Of a stretch of DNA of 64,000 nt, positions 39,800 to 48,845 are shown piece after piece. Both the position numbers and the translations under genes were made by a program. Origin of the DNA: CAVXEF01 sp963827315 (GTDB lineage: Bacteria; Planctomycetota; Phycisphaerae; Sedimentisphaerales; Anaerobacaceae); contig CAWHAL010000004.1 in assembly GCA_963827315.1 (NCBI GenBank), positions 248,001-312,000 of the forward strand. The letters are read 5' to 3'. Positions within the stretch are counted from its first letter, which is position 1; each line of letters opens with the position of its first letter. The notes beneath the pieces were generated by a model. It was given only the letters and a program-made list of their open reading frames with translations. It had not been told where the DNA came from and did not search any database.

Positions 39800-40646
39800 G
39801 ACCGATTATCCCTTGGCCAAAAGCACCTGGTACGGTCTGGGCGGGCCAGCCGATTATTTCATCAGGCCCCAGACGGTTGAGCAGCTTAAGGATGTCGTCA
39901 GGCGCTGTAATGAGAACAAAATTCCGATTTACATAATGGGCTTCGGCTCGAATCTGCTCATCGGTGATGACGGCCTGCGGGCGGCGGTGATAAAACTCGA
40001 CTCAAAGCAATTTTCACAGATACAGTTCAATGATGACAGCCTCACTGCCTGGGCGGGTGCCGAATTGACACGTTTGGTCTTAACCTGTGTGAAAAAGGGG
40101 CTTTCGGGCCTTGAAGCTTTAACCGGCATACCAGGCTCAATTGGTGGGGCGGTGAAAATGAACGCCGGCGGACACGCCGGAGACATCGGCGCAGCTACGG
40201 AAACTGTTACTCTTATGGATAGCACCGGGAACATTCTTGAAAAAAGCAAACCTGAGCTTGTCTTCGACTATCGCCGCACAAATATCACCGCCAACTTTAT
40301 CCTGAATGCTCAGATGAAGCTCACTGCCGCCGACCCTGAGCAGATTATGCGGACGGTAAAAGAGGTCTGGATTTACAAGAAGAACAACCAGCCTTTAAAT
40401 ACGAGAAATTCCGGCTGCATATTCAAAAACCCACGTGGTGTATCAGCCGGCGCTTTAATTGACAGGGCCGGCCTTAAGGGTCTGCGAATAGGCGCAGCCG
40501 TCGTCAGCGAAAAGCACGCCAACTTCATAATCGCGGAAAAAGGCTGCAAGAGCCGCGACGTCATCAGGCTTATAGAGACTGTAAAGCGAAAAGTCAAAGA
40601 GCACTTCGATGTTGAGCTTGAGCTTGAAATCGAAATCTGGGAATAG
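39765..40646 (+). CDS. murB: UDP-N-acetylenolpyruvoylglucosamine reductase
   Basis: FAD enzyme that reduces UDP-GlcNAc-enolpyruvate to UDP-MurNAc. The start at 39765 (M-N-I-F-S-G-L) is chosen over 39705 because GGAAGGTGG lies 6-7 nt upstream; it gives 293 residues and overlaps murC by 35 nt. FAD-binding G-L-G-G-P-A-D-Y and G-F-G-S-N-L-L-I, then T-G-I-P-G-S-I-G-G-A. The short C-terminal domain without the extra loop is type II-like. The proton-donor serine of the G-S-x-F-K-N-P motif is Cys here (S-G-C-I-F-K-N-P); Cys at this site is known in some MurB lineages. Confidence 0.96.
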   Translation: MNIFSGLEKIVETDYPLAKSTWYGLGGPADYFIRPQTVEQLKDVVRRCNENKIPIYIMGFGSNLLIGDDGLRAAVIKLDSKQFSQIQFNDDSLTAWAGAELTRLVLTCVKKGLSGLEALTGIPGSIGGAVKMNAGGHAGDIGAATETVTLMDSTGNILEKSKPELVFDYRRTNITANFILNAQMKLTAADPEQIMRTVKEVWIYKKNNQPLNTRNSGCIFKNPRGVSAGALIDRAGLKGLRIGAAVVSEKHANFIIAEKGCKSRDVIRLIETVKRKVKEHFDVELELEIEIWE

Positions 40647-40690
40647 ACTCGTCGCCCGCAGCCTGTCACCCGACACAAGGTAGTAGTGAA

Positions 40691-41641
40691 TTGAAAGTAA
40701 TAAATAGTAAATTAAAGATAGCTGTTCTCACCGGCGGTATCAGCGAAGAGCGCGACATCAGCCTCCAGAGCGGCAGTTGTGTTGCCAATGCGCTGAAAGA
40801 AGCCGGCCTGAATATAATTATTGCAGACATTGCTCCCGACAATTTGGATATACTGGAAGACAGGAGCATTGATGCTTTCTTTATCGCGATGCACGGCAGA
40901 TTCGGCGAGGACGGCCAATTACAACAGATACTCGAAGACAGAGGGCTTTGTTATACCGGCAGCGGACCTCAGGCGAGCAAACTGGCTTTCGACAAGTTAG
41001 CCGCCAAACAATGCTTCATCGAGGCGGACATCATTACTCCAAAAGCAATTGCCTTCGATGTGAACACAAAGCCAAATGAACTTGAAAACCAGCTTCTTCA
41101 GTTGAGTAATAAATTCGTGGTCAAACCGGTTCGCCAGGGAAGCACCATCGGCGTTACTATTGTTGATAATCCAAAGTTAGTCTGCGCAGAAGCGCGAAAG
41201 TGCTCAGCCAAGTTCGGCGATTGTATGATTGAAGAATACATAGCGGGACGAGAGATAACCATTGGCGTACTGCTGGGTCGGGCGCTGCCGATTATCGAGA
41301 TTAAAAGCAGAACCGGCTTTTATGATTATCACGCAAAATACATCGATGACTGGACGCAGTTTCTTTTCGATACAATTGATGAGCCGGCGATAATAGAAAA
41401 AATCGAAGCTGCGGCGCTCGATTGCTTCAACGCGCTTGGGCTCAGGCACTTTGCAAGGGTTGATTTTATCCTGAGTGCCGACGGAACTGTTTACACCCTC
41501 GAGGCCAACTCTATTCCGGGCCTGACAGGCCATTCGCTTCTACCCAAGGCGGCGGCGAAGGCAGGTATTTCAATGAGCAGCCTGTGCGTAAAAATCGTCG
41601 AAGCCGCTCTGCAAGGCAGCAAACTGAAATCTGTTTACTAA
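40691..41641 (+). CDS. ddl: D-alanine--D-alanine ligase
   Basis: Makes the D-Ala-D-Ala dipeptide for peptidoglycan. 316 residues in the ATP-grasp fold: N-terminal V-L-T-G-G-I-S-E-E-R-D-I-S-L, M-H-G-R-F-G-E-D-G, V-V-K-P-V-R-Q-G-S-T-I-G-V, and the C-terminal R-V-D-F-I-L and E-A-N-S-I-P-G-L-T. Start is TTG at 40691 with AAGGTAGT upstream. It follows murB by 44 nt. The gap to the next gene holds two TCCGCC...GGCGGA palindromes. Confidence 0.96.
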   Translation: MKVINSKLKIAVLTGGISEERDISLQSGSCVANALKEAGLNIIIADIAPDNLDILEDRSIDAFFIAMHGRFGEDGQLQQILEDRGLCYTGSGPQASKLAFDKLAAKQCFIEADIITPKAIAFDVNTKPNELENQLLQLSNKFVVKPVRQGSTIGVTIVDNPKLVCAEARKCSAKFGDCMIEEYIAGREITIGVLLGRALPIIEIKSRTGFYDYHAKYIDDWTQFLFDTIDEPAIIEKIEAAALDCFNALGLRHFARVDFILSADGTVYTLEANSIPGLTGHSLLPKAAAKAGISMSSLCVKIVEAALQGSKLKSVY

Positions 41642-41645
41642 TTTA

Positions 41646-41684
41646 TCCGCCGTCTGTGTGGCGGATTTATCCGCCGGAGGCGGA
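41646..41684. repeat. Pair of TCCGCC...GGCGGA palindromes
   Basis: A 20-bp form (41646-41665) and a 15-bp form (41670-41684) between ddl and the ftsQ-like gene. Same two types as at 14921-14970, in the opposite order. Confidence 0.65.
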
Positions 41685-41704
41685 ATACCAGCGACTTTAG
41701 ACCA

Positions 41705-42643
41705 GTGGCCAGAAAAAAAAGAAAAAACAAAACGGAAAGTGTTTCATTCAGTCTTCGCCCTCGTCAAAAAAAGAAAAGGCGAAGGACGGGTTTCCGTATG
41801 CCGAGCTTTCCCGTTATCCTGAAGGTCGCGGCAGTAGTCTGTGTTCTTATCGGCCTGGTAGTCGGCTTTGTATTCCTCGAAAAGTACATCAAAAAGGCCG
41901 GTCTAATTGCCCAAAAGACAGTGCTCATCGAATTGGTCGATGTCCCTGACTGGGTAACCGAGCCGCTGAAGGAGAAGATTTACGCTGCTGCCCGGGCTAA
42001 TGACGAAGTCCTGAGTATTGACGAAAACACAGCCTCGTTAGTGCATCGGAATATCGAAACGTCCGTCGCCTGGATACAGCAGGTGAAAGTGCAGGTAACG
42101 CACGATGCTATTCGCGTCAGCGGATACTGGCGAAAACCTTTGGCGATTGTCAGGCATGGTTCGCAAAGCTTTTACGTTGATGAAGAATCGGTCGTTATGG
42201 ATTTTGTGCCTATGCCGAATCTGCCGATTGTAAAAGTGGAAGGACTTTCACCAGCGGCAAAGCCGCCGCTACCCGCTGATACCTGGCAGGGGGGTGACCT
42301 TGCCGCCGCCGTCGACATATTGACCCGGCTGCAAAAGATGGATAAGCTCATCAGCCCCGACAAACCACTGCTCGGCACAATTGACAGAATAGATGTGAGC
42401 AATTTCAACGGCCGGAAAAATAATCGCCTCCCCCACATTATCCTGTACACAAAGGACAATACCGAAATCATCTGGGGTGCGGAGGCCGGCACCTGGCAGC
42501 GGCATCTCGAAGCGACGGACGAAGAAAAACTTACAAACCTCTACGCCTACTACAAGGAACACGGCCTGCTATTAGGCGGCGCAAAATACATAAACCTCCA
42601 GTATTCGCAGGTAAATGTGTCCCTGCCTGTTGACAAATATTAG
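41705..42643 (+). CDS. FtsQ/DivIB-like cell division protein
   Basis: 312 residues: a very basic cytoplasmic N-terminus (K-K-R-K-N-K, R-Q-K-K-K-R-R-R), one membrane helix (about 37-58, V-I-L-K-V-A-A-V-V-C-V-L-I-G-L-V-V-G-F-V-F), then an extracytoplasmic beta-rich domain (I-Q-Q-V-K-V-Q-V-T-H-D-A-I-R-V-S-G-Y-W-R-K-P-L-A-I-V). The last pattern, a strand pair ending R-x-P-x-A, is the hallmark of the FtsQ beta domain. Identification rests on this plus its place after murC-murB-ddl, where ftsQ normally lies. GTG start at 41705. Sequence divergence is high, so I leave the symbol blank. Confidence 0.75.
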   Translation: MARKKRKNKTESVSFSLRPRQKKKRRRTGFRMPSFPVILKVAAVVCVLIGLVVGFVFLEKYIKKAGLIAQKTVLIELVDVPDWVTEPLKEKIYAAARANDEVLSIDENTASLVHRNIETSVAWIQQVKVQVTHDAIRVSGYWRKPLAIVRHGSQSFYVDEESVVMDFVPMPNLPIVKVEGLSPAAKPPLPADTWQGGDLAAAVDILTRLQKMDKLISPDKPLLGTIDRIDVSNFNGRKNNRLPHIILYTKDNTEIIWGAEAGTWQRHLEATDEEKLTNLYAYYKEHGLLLGGAKYINLQYSQVNVSLPVDKY

Positions 42644-42920
42644 CTCGGATTTCCCAGATAATGTATTGCCTTCAATAGGGTTCTGATAGTATAGGGCCAG
42701 TGAAATGTACAAGGACGCCCAAATTGCACCAAGCCTAACAAAGACGAATTGGGAATGCTCTCCTTTTCTTTCCTGCTCAACAATGGAGTTGACCGGGCGA
42801 GCGATGAATTTACTCAATTCGGTAGTCGCGCAATTGCATGAGAAGCCGACTTTGTAAGCTCCGGTCTAAACGGCTTGTTATCCGCGGTTCACGGTAATCT
42901 GATACTTCAATGCTGTGGAT

Positions 42921-43871
42921 TTATAACATCTCAATATCTCCTATTACCTCTTTGGGCTTTATAATGGTGCTGCCAACGAGAGAGCCAGCCGACTTGGCTA
43001 ATGCCATCACTGTCGAAACCTCGCTCTTGGAGATAATCCCACCGGTAACTAGAGCGTAGACTCCTTTTGTTCCATCTGGATGAATATAGTTCGGCATGTG
43101 AATTATCCAGCCTTCCGTGCCTGACCTTGGCTCCACACATCCCTCAGTAATTTTGATACATATGGCGTCTTGACGTCCCTCAATAACGTCTTGTATTGCC
43201 TTTTGATAGTCAGCGGCGCTTGGCTCCACCTCTACATATCCCTCAATAATTTTGAAATATGGCAAATTTTTGAGTACACCCTTAGTAGAATCAAGATCAC
43301 GGAAAAGCCAGACAAAAATCCATGCCTTGCTACCTCCGACTTTAGAAATACGATGTATCGCTTCTTCTATATTCGCTGGTGGTGGTTCTACTCTGGGTGT
43401 CTCCCATTGCCCGATCGACTCTTTGAGATTTGCCAAGTTTTTCTCGATACGACGTGGCTGGGAACTGACTGCCAAGGCTCTATTGATGTACCTCAATCCT
43501 TTTTGTGGTTCGCCCATTAGGGCATAGCACGAACCTATGCTATTGAGCCATTGGTCGCATCCGGGAGCAAGCTTAAGAGCTTGACGATAGAGGCTTATTG
43601 CTTCTGGATAATCGCCTCGTTGAGAGGCAACCGCAGCTTTTCCAGCAAGGGCATTGACTTGCTTAGCCCAAGCTATGTCTTCTAATGTTACTTTAAGCTC
43701 TCTAAGTCCTCCCTCGCCATTTGGCACCATGTGCGAATCTCCCTGACCACTACTTATCGATTTCTCAAGTACATCTAAGGCGGATGGGTCTATCCAGAGC
43801 AGATTCATCTGGGTCTTAAAAATGGGCTGAGCCGCCAGTTCTTCCTCAATAATGAGATCATCAGATGCCAT
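42921..43871 (-). CDS. TPR-containing protein of unknown function
   Basis: About 316 residues from the ATG at 43871 (GGGAG 8 nt upstream; a GTG at 43880 is also possible). Residues about 65-155 form two to three TPR units (A-V-A-S-Q-R-G-D-Y-P-E-A-I-S-L-Y-R-Q-A-L-K-L-A-P; A-L-M-G-E-P-Q-K-G-L-R-Y-I-N-R-A-L). The C-terminal 130 residues have two near-copies of a short Gly/Glu motif (I-I-E-G-Y-V-E-V-E-P-S and I-T-E-G-C-V-E-P-R-S) and an end I-I-K-P-K-E-V-I-G-D-I. No signal peptide. It lies alone between the mur cluster and the ykgJ pair; the 277-nt gap before it holds nothing recognisable. Confidence 0.65.
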   Translation of the reverse strand: MASDDLIIEEELAAQPIFKTQMNLLWIDPSALDVLEKSISSGQGDSHMVPNGEGGLRELKVTLEDIAWAKQVNALAGKAAVASQRGDYPEAISLYRQALKLAPGCDQWLNSIGSCYALMGEPQKGLRYINRALAVSSQPRRIEKNLANLKESIGQWETPRVEPPPANIEEAIHRISKVGGSKAWIFVWLFRDLDSTKGVLKNLPYFKIIEGYVEVEPSAADYQKAIQDVIEGRQDAICIKITEGCVEPRSGTEGWIIHMPNYIHPDGTKGVYALVTGGIISKSEVSTVMALAKSAGSLVGSTIIKPKEVIGDIEML

Positions 43872-43999
43872 CTGAACCACTCCCTTTTTTGCAATGCCTC
43901 AACGGTGATAGGAGATAACGTATATTCGACCGCACAATTGCGGTTTATTTTTGTCTGGATTATTCCTGATTACTGCATCGTTGTCAACTCAAAAAATAA

Positions 44000-44464
44000 T
44001 TATCTTTTCTTGACCGTTAACTTTCCGGAAATGGCACTATTGCCCAATGCGGTTGGCAGGTCGTCATAGCGGTATTCGACTTGGTACTCGCTGCAGAGCG
44101 ATTTGAATTTCTTTATCGCCGACTCACTCAAACTGCTCTGAAAGTCAGCATTGCCATTGCAGCAGAAGATTCTGCAGCCGGCAAAGCGATATTTGTAAAT
44201 CGTGCATTTGCTATCAATGTTGTACGGACATCGGCTGGTCTTCATCGGCTTTATGTTTTCGCCGCACAAGTTTGCGCTTAAGTAAGCTAATTCGGGCGGC
44301 GTAACAAAAAGTTTGTGGTCGAAACTCTCAAAGTCGCAGCATTTGCCGCAGGCCTCGCAGCGCCCAGCCAAGTCCCTGTGGCTTTCGACTTGCGAATCGA
44401 GCCAGTCATAAACTTCAGCTACTTTCTTTATGAGCTGATGGTTTGGCCGGTGTCTGCCCACCAT
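44000..44464 (-). CDS. YkgJ-family cysteine cluster protein (second copy)
   Basis: 154 residues. The C-E-A-C-G-K-C-C motif near residue 36, with further cysteines (C-P-Y, C-T-I-Y, C-R-I-F-C-C), fits the YkgJ/UPF0153 family, in which eight or so Cys bind zinc or an iron-sulfur centre. Its function is not known in detail. It overlaps the upstream ykgJ-type gene by 37 nt, and both follow ilvD, an iron-sulfur enzyme; a role in cluster handling is a guess. Confidence 0.82.
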   Translation of the reverse strand: MVGRHRPNHQLIKKVAEVYDWLDSQVESHRDLAGRCEACGKCCDFESFDHKLFVTPPELAYLSANLCGENIKPMKTSRCPYNIDSKCTIYKYRFAGCRIFCCNGNADFQSSLSESAIKKFKSLCSEYQVEYRYDDLPTALGNSAISGKLTVKKR

Positions 44465-44895
44465 TTTTTACTCTTTTTAATTTTTTCTATTTCTTCGAAG
44501 CTGTAATATTTTCCACGATTGATACCGCTGCATTTTTGCGTCGCCCTGTTCCAAGCAAAAGGGTCTGTCAGATTGCTCGACCAGAATGGCCACGCTCTGC
44601 ACTGGCTCGGCCGAACAGGATAAATCATACATCTCTTTCGTCCCTCGACTTCACGCAGGAATACGCAGTCTTTGGTGCTCGGCTGTTCGGTAATTGTTGT
44701 TCGCAACCCGATGCGTTTTAGATAGTCACGCCGTAACTGCTTAGCCGGTATCTTTAGAAAATCTGCGATAAGTTTGATTTCCGCACCTCTTACCCAGATA
44801 TAACCCTCACCGGGCCCGCTGCAGCAGCCCCCACACTGCTGACACTCAAAATGCAGACCACCAGCATACCACAGAGTTCTCTTCTTCTCAGACAT
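44428..44895 (-). CDS. YkgJ-family cysteine cluster protein (first copy)
   Basis: 155 residues. F-E-C-Q-Q-C-G-G-C-C near residue 17 and the downstream C-V-F-L, C-M-I-Y-P-V-R-P-S-Q-C-R-A-W-P-F motif are the most typical features of the YkgJ family (the P-x-R-P-x-x-C-x-x-x-P-F signature is complete). It begins 8 nt after the ilvD stop and overlaps the next gene by 37 nt, so the three are one operon. The ribosome site is weak. Confidence 0.88.
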   Translation of the reverse strand: MSEKKRTLWYAGGLHFECQQCGGCCSGPGEGYIWVRGAEIKLIADFLKIPAKQLRRDYLKRIGLRTTITEQPSTKDCVFLREVEGRKRCMIYPVRPSQCRAWPFWSSNLTDPFAWNRATQKCSGINRGKYYSFEEIEKIKKSKKWWADTGQTISS

Positions 44896-44903
44896 TTATT
44901 ATT

Positions 44904-46571
44904 TTACCACTTCAGAATAGCGCCTGTGTCGGCGCTGGTGGCCATTGCGGCGTATTTTGCGAGGCAGCCCTTTGTAATCCGCGGTTTCGGTGGCTTCCAA
45001 CTCTTTTTGCGTTCGGCTAATTCATCGATGGACAGCTTCACGTTTATGGAGTTGCCCGGAATGTCGATTTCTATTATGTCACCATCTTTCAATAATCCTA
45101 TGGGGCCGCCGACCGCCGCTTCCGGGCTGATGTGTCCGACGCATGCGCCCCTCGTACCGCCGCTGAACCTGCCGTCAGTTATTAAAGCGACCGATTCGCT
45201 GAGCCCGCAGCCCATAATATAACTTGTCGGCGAGAGCATTTCCTGCATACCGGGTCCGCCTTTTGGCCCCTCATATCGGATAACCACAACATTGCCTGCT
45301 TTTACCTTGCCACCCAATATGCCATCGCAGGCTTCCTCCTGGCTGTCAAAAATAACAGCCGGGCCGCTGTGGCGCAGCATCTTTTCAGCGACGCCTGCGG
45401 TTTTTACCACGCCGCCGTTGGGGGCTAAGTTGCCTTTAAGAATAGTAAGTCCGCCGGTCTTGGAATAAGCATTTTCGATAGTGTGTATGCAATCGGTGTC
45501 TTTAATTTTCGCCTTGGCGATATTTTCGCCTAATGTTTTTCCTGTAACAGTGGGGCAGTCCAGATTAAGCAGTCCTTTGATTTTGCTTATTTCCTTGAGT
45601 ATTGCGCTTACGCCGCCCGCCTTATCAACGTCCTCAACGTGCCATTGGCTCGAAGGCGACACCCTGCAGATATTCGGGCACTTTGTGCTGATGGCGTTTA
45701 TGCGTTCAAGGTCGTATTTGATGCCGGCTTCGCTGGCGACAGCCAGCGCGTGCAGCACCGTATTTGTCGAGCCGCCCATCGCCATATCCAGCGTGAAGGC
45801 GTTGTCGAGAGATTTCTCGCTGATTATATCCAGCGGCTTGATGTCTTTTTCAATCAGGAACATAATCTGGCTGCCGGCTTTTTTGTAAAGTTTGTTTCTT
45901 CGCGGGTCGGTCGCCAGAATCGTACCGTTGCCCGGCGGAGCCATCCCGATTGCCTCGCAAAGACAGTTCATAGAGTTGGCTGTGAACATTCCTGAACAGC
46001 TTCCTTGTGCCGGACAGGCTGCACGCTCAAGCTCTTTTAACTGCTGTTCGCTGATTTTGCCGGCGTTGAACTGGGCAACGCCTTCAAATATACTGATAAG
46101 GTCAACGGCTTTGCCGTCTTTTGTTTTTCCCGCTGCCATAGGCCCGCCCGATACAAAAATTGTCGGGATATTCAGCCGAACCGCTGCCATCAACATTCCC
46201 GGTATGATTTTATCGCAGTTGGGAATACATATCAGGCCGTCGAAGCAGTGCGCCCGTCCCATAGTCTCGACCGAGTCAGCGATAATCTCACGTGAGGCCA
46301 GAGAGTACTTCATACCGGTATGTGCCATAGCAATGCCGTCGCAGACAGCGATGGTATTAAACTCAAAGGCCGTGCCGCCGGCCTGGCGAACCGCCTGCTT
46401 GACAATCCGCCCGACCTTGTTCAGGTGAACGTGCCCCGGCACTATCTCACAAAAGCTGTTGGCAATGCCGATAAACGGCTTCTCGATGTCCTCGTCACTT
46501 AATCCGCATGCGTGCAGCAGACCTCGGTGGGGGGCTCGCTGAAAACCTTTTTTAATCGTATCGCTTATCAT
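44904..46571 (-). CDS. ilvD: Dihydroxy-acid dehydratase
   Basis: Iron-sulfur enzyme of valine, leucine and isoleucine synthesis; removes water from 2,3-dihydroxy acids. 555 residues, as usual. Motifs: C-D-G-I-A-M-A-H-T-G-M, C-I-P-N-C-D-K-I-I-P-G-M-L-M-A (cluster ligand), G-S-C-S-G-M-F-T-A-N-S-M-N-C (cluster ligand), G-G-S-T-N-T and the C-terminal G-R-F-S-G-G-T-R-G. AAAGGAAG precedes the ATG. It heads the operon with two ykgJ-type genes and is divergent from the lipoprotein at 46733. Confidence 0.97.
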   Translation of the reverse strand: MISDTIKKGFQRAPHRGLLHACGLSDEDIEKPFIGIANSFCEIVPGHVHLNKVGRIVKQAVRQAGGTAFEFNTIAVCDGIAMAHTGMKYSLASREIIADSVETMGRAHCFDGLICIPNCDKIIPGMLMAAVRLNIPTIFVSGGPMAAGKTKDGKAVDLISIFEGVAQFNAGKISEQQLKELERAACPAQGSCSGMFTANSMNCLCEAIGMAPPGNGTILATDPRRNKLYKKAGSQIMFLIEKDIKPLDIISEKSLDNAFTLDMAMGGSTNTVLHALAVASEAGIKYDLERINAISTKCPNICRVSPSSQWHVEDVDKAGGVSAILKEISKIKGLLNLDCPTVTGKTLGENIAKAKIKDTDCIHTIENAYSKTGGLTILKGNLAPNGGVVKTAGVAEKMLRHSGPAVIFDSQEEACDGILGGKVKAGNVVVIRYEGPKGGPGMQEMLSPTSYIMGCGLSESVALITDGRFSGGTRGACVGHISPEAAVGGPIGLLKDGDIIEIDIPGNSINVKLSIDELAERKKSWKPPKPRITKGCLAKYAAMATSADTGAILKW

Positions 46572-46655
46572 TTCGCTTCCTTTCTCTAAAAATCGCCCGC
46601 AAAGCCTACAAAGGCGATTTTAGTGCCTCTGTTGGTACAAATAAAGAAAAATCGG

Positions 46656-46683
46656 TTGTCTTGAGAAGCCCGATATGTATAAT
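46656..46683 (+). promoter_or_regulatory. Putative promoter of the lipoprotein gene
   Basis: TTGTCT (46656-46661) and TATAAT (46678-46683) with 16-nt spacing, 50 nt before the ATG at 46733. Confidence 0.5.
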
Positions 46684-46732
46684 TATATCTCGAACTTAAT
46701 TATAAACTTAAGACTTTTAAGGAGGTTGAGTA

Positions 46733-47722
46733 ATGGTGCACAGAAGAATTTTCATCTGCTCGGCTGTCATTGTGGTGCTTTCGTTGTCTTTTGTAGTCGG
46801 CTGCGGGCCGGGCGCCGGCGAGGTTGCAACCTTTGCGTTTAAGCTCACACCAGGTGATTCAACAAATTACAAACTCATAATAGAAGACGAGGATAGCGTT
46901 GCATTCGAGGGCTCCATCGCAGAAAGTCCCCGCATCAAGAGTGGTTACAACCGCACAAAAGCTGAAATAACCTTCAATCAGCAGATACAAAGCGTTGATA
47001 ATAACGGTAATGCTGTTGCGAAGATTACAGTCCGGGACCTCAAATATTCGTTGGTGCGCGATGGAAATACCGTGATGGGCTTCGATAGTGCCGGGGAAGA
47101 AGGGCGGGACAGTCCGTTCGCAAAGCTCATCGGGCAAAGTTACACCATAGAAATCGCCCCCAACGGCCAGGTTAAGAAAATCGTTGATGCAGAACGGGCC
47201 CGTGCTATTGTCAGGGGCGCAGAGCCGGTCAACAGAACTGCGTCGAGGCTGCTTATGCCGGATGCAATAGGAAGGATGCACGGAACTTTGGTCCTGCCGC
47301 AGGTCGGTAAGGGACGATTACGGCCGGGGCAAAGCTGGAGCGACATGAAAACTTTCGACTTCCGTATGCTGGGTACGGGCGCTTATGAAAGGATTTACAC
47401 TGTAAAAGAAATCAAAAATCAGGGCGACCAGCGGATTGCCGCTGTCCAGATGAATGCTGCCCCCGGCTCGGCGGATGCGAACGACCTGCGCGGAAAGCGG
47501 GCAATGAGCGCCTTTTCGGAAATATTTGGTACCGACATCACGCAGACGTACACAGGCTGGCTGGATCTGGACCTGAACTCCGGCAAAGTCCAAAAGTACT
47601 CTGAAAAGCTGCAGTCACAATGGCTCATGGTTGACCCAGAGGCCGAACAGAAAAGCGACGAGGAACCGAATGCGGTGAAAATGGGTGTTGTTCGTTCATA
47701 CAGTCTCGAAAGAGTTGATTAA
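46733..47722 (+). CDS. Lipoprotein of unknown function (copy 1)
   Basis: 329 residues. Signal peptide ending in a lipobox (V-V-G-C, Cys at about 24) for lipid attachment. The body opens F-A-F-K-L-T-P-G-D-S-T-N-Y-K-L and has the large beta-rich layout (S-Y-T-I-E-I-A-P-N-G-Q-V-K; L-R-P-G-Q-S-W) of DUF6263-like lipoproteins, a tentative link. A strong AAGGAGG ribosome site is 7 nt before the ATG. It has a diverged paralogue next door at 47838. No enzyme motif was seen. Confidence 0.75.
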   Translation: MVHRRIFICSAVIVVLSLSFVVGCGPGAGEVATFAFKLTPGDSTNYKLIIEDEDSVAFEGSIAESPRIKSGYNRTKAEITFNQQIQSVDNNGNAVAKITVRDLKYSLVRDGNTVMGFDSAGEEGRDSPFAKLIGQSYTIEIAPNGQVKKIVDAERARAIVRGAEPVNRTASRLLMPDAIGRMHGTLVLPQVGKGRLRPGQSWSDMKTFDFRMLGTGAYERIYTVKEIKNQGDQRIAAVQMNAAPGSADANDLRGKRAMSAFSEIFGTDITQTYTGWLDLDLNSGKVQKYSEKLQSQWLMVDPEAEQKSDEEPNAVKMGVVRSYSLERVD

Positions 47723-47837
47723 AAACCGGTAGAGCATAGGCATACAACTTGTGGTGAGTTTATCGAATCCACTGCATAATGAAAAACTTGTGCTATTTTG
47801 GCTTCTGTACCTGTGTTTCTAACTGAAAGGGCGGAAA

Positions 47838-48803
47838 TTGAAGGCTGCGCTGACTATTTTTCTTACAGCTGTTTATTTGAGTGTCTTCACGGGTTGTGAG
47901 GCTGGCGGCAGGAGGCTGCTCACCGTGGATTTCCAGCCAGGACAGACCCTGCGGTACAAATTTGTGTCCAGCAGAGATATCGAGATCAGCTGGAGCTTTC
48001 CGGCAGGTGGCTCCAAAAAGGCCGAGAACAAGGTCGATAAATCGCACGAGTCAATGGAAATGGTAGTCGCCTACAGCCCGCTCGAGGTCGACCCTTATGG
48101 TCCGACGACCGTCAAGGCGACCTGTGAATCGGTAAAGGTGGGGCGAAAACAGCGGCGCGGCACAGCGGACGCTGTGGAAAGCCTTGCCGGTGATTCCTTT
48201 ACTATTACCGTCAGCCCGACCGGAAAAATGGAGGATTCTTCACAGTTGAACGAGCTGATTCGCAAAATCGGCGAAAAAGCATTTCGGCAGGTCGGCAGTG
48301 AAGGAAAAATCAAAAACCCGGATATGATAGGTGATTTTGTCGCTACCCAGTGGTTTTTGTGGGATGCTATCGCCAGCATTGAAAAACCTCTCAACGGAGT
48401 ATCGGTAGGCCGTCGCTGGACGTCGAAACTTTCCGTGCCAACGCCGATGGTCTCGAGGCTCGCAAGGGATGTTACCTATACACTCAAAGAAATCAGGCAG
48501 ACTGAAAAAGGCGAGCTCGCTGTCATAAAAAGCAGTTACTCGCTTGCCAAATCAGTCCCAAGCAGTTGGCCAATACCCTATACAGGTAGTTTCCGAATGA
48601 GCGGAACATTTGGATTCCTTACACGATATAGATTCCTTGATTTGCAGGGTGAGGGGCAGGAACTATTCAATATCGACGCTGGCCGAACGGAACAGTGCAA
48701 TCAGCAATACCAGCTAAACGCCGAGGCCTCTGTTCCATTTGGTATTGAGGCCGGTGCCAAAATAAAAATTCAACAGAACTTGACAATGCAGCTTCTCAAG
48801 TAA
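47838..48803 (+). CDS. Lipoprotein of unknown function (copy 2)
   Basis: 321 residues from a TTG at 47838 with AAAGGGCGG upstream. Lipobox F-T-G-C with Cys at about 20. It shares the plan of its neighbour: an opening L-T-V-D-F-Q-P-G-Q-T-L-R-Y-K-F, a mid-protein S-F-T-I-T-V-S-P-T-G-K-M and V-G-R-R-W-T-S, though identity is low. Probably an old tandem duplication. The 115-nt gap between them contains a gtgagtttatcgaatcc word that also occurs after dnaG (about 7440). Confidence 0.7.
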   Translation: MKAALTIFLTAVYLSVFTGCEAGGRRLLTVDFQPGQTLRYKFVSSRDIEISWSFPAGGSKKAENKVDKSHESMEMVVAYSPLEVDPYGPTTVKATCESVKVGRKQRRGTADAVESLAGDSFTITVSPTGKMEDSSQLNELIRKIGEKAFRQVGSEGKIKNPDMIGDFVATQWFLWDAIASIEKPLNGVSVGRRWTSKLSVPTPMVSRLARDVTYTLKEIRQTEKGELAVIKSSYSLAKSVPSSWPIPYTGSFRMSGTFGFLTRYRFLDLQGEGQELFNIDAGRTEQCNQQYQLNAEASVPFGIEAGAKIKIQQNLTMQLLK

Positions 48804-48845
48804 AAGCACAAAAACTTGTGCGCTATGCGCGGAGGTAATTGCAGA

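Noticed and set aside
42644..42920. Gene between the ftsQ-like and TPR genes
   Set aside because: The only frame (minus strand, 42572-42817) overlaps the ftsQ-like gene and lacks any recognisable feature.
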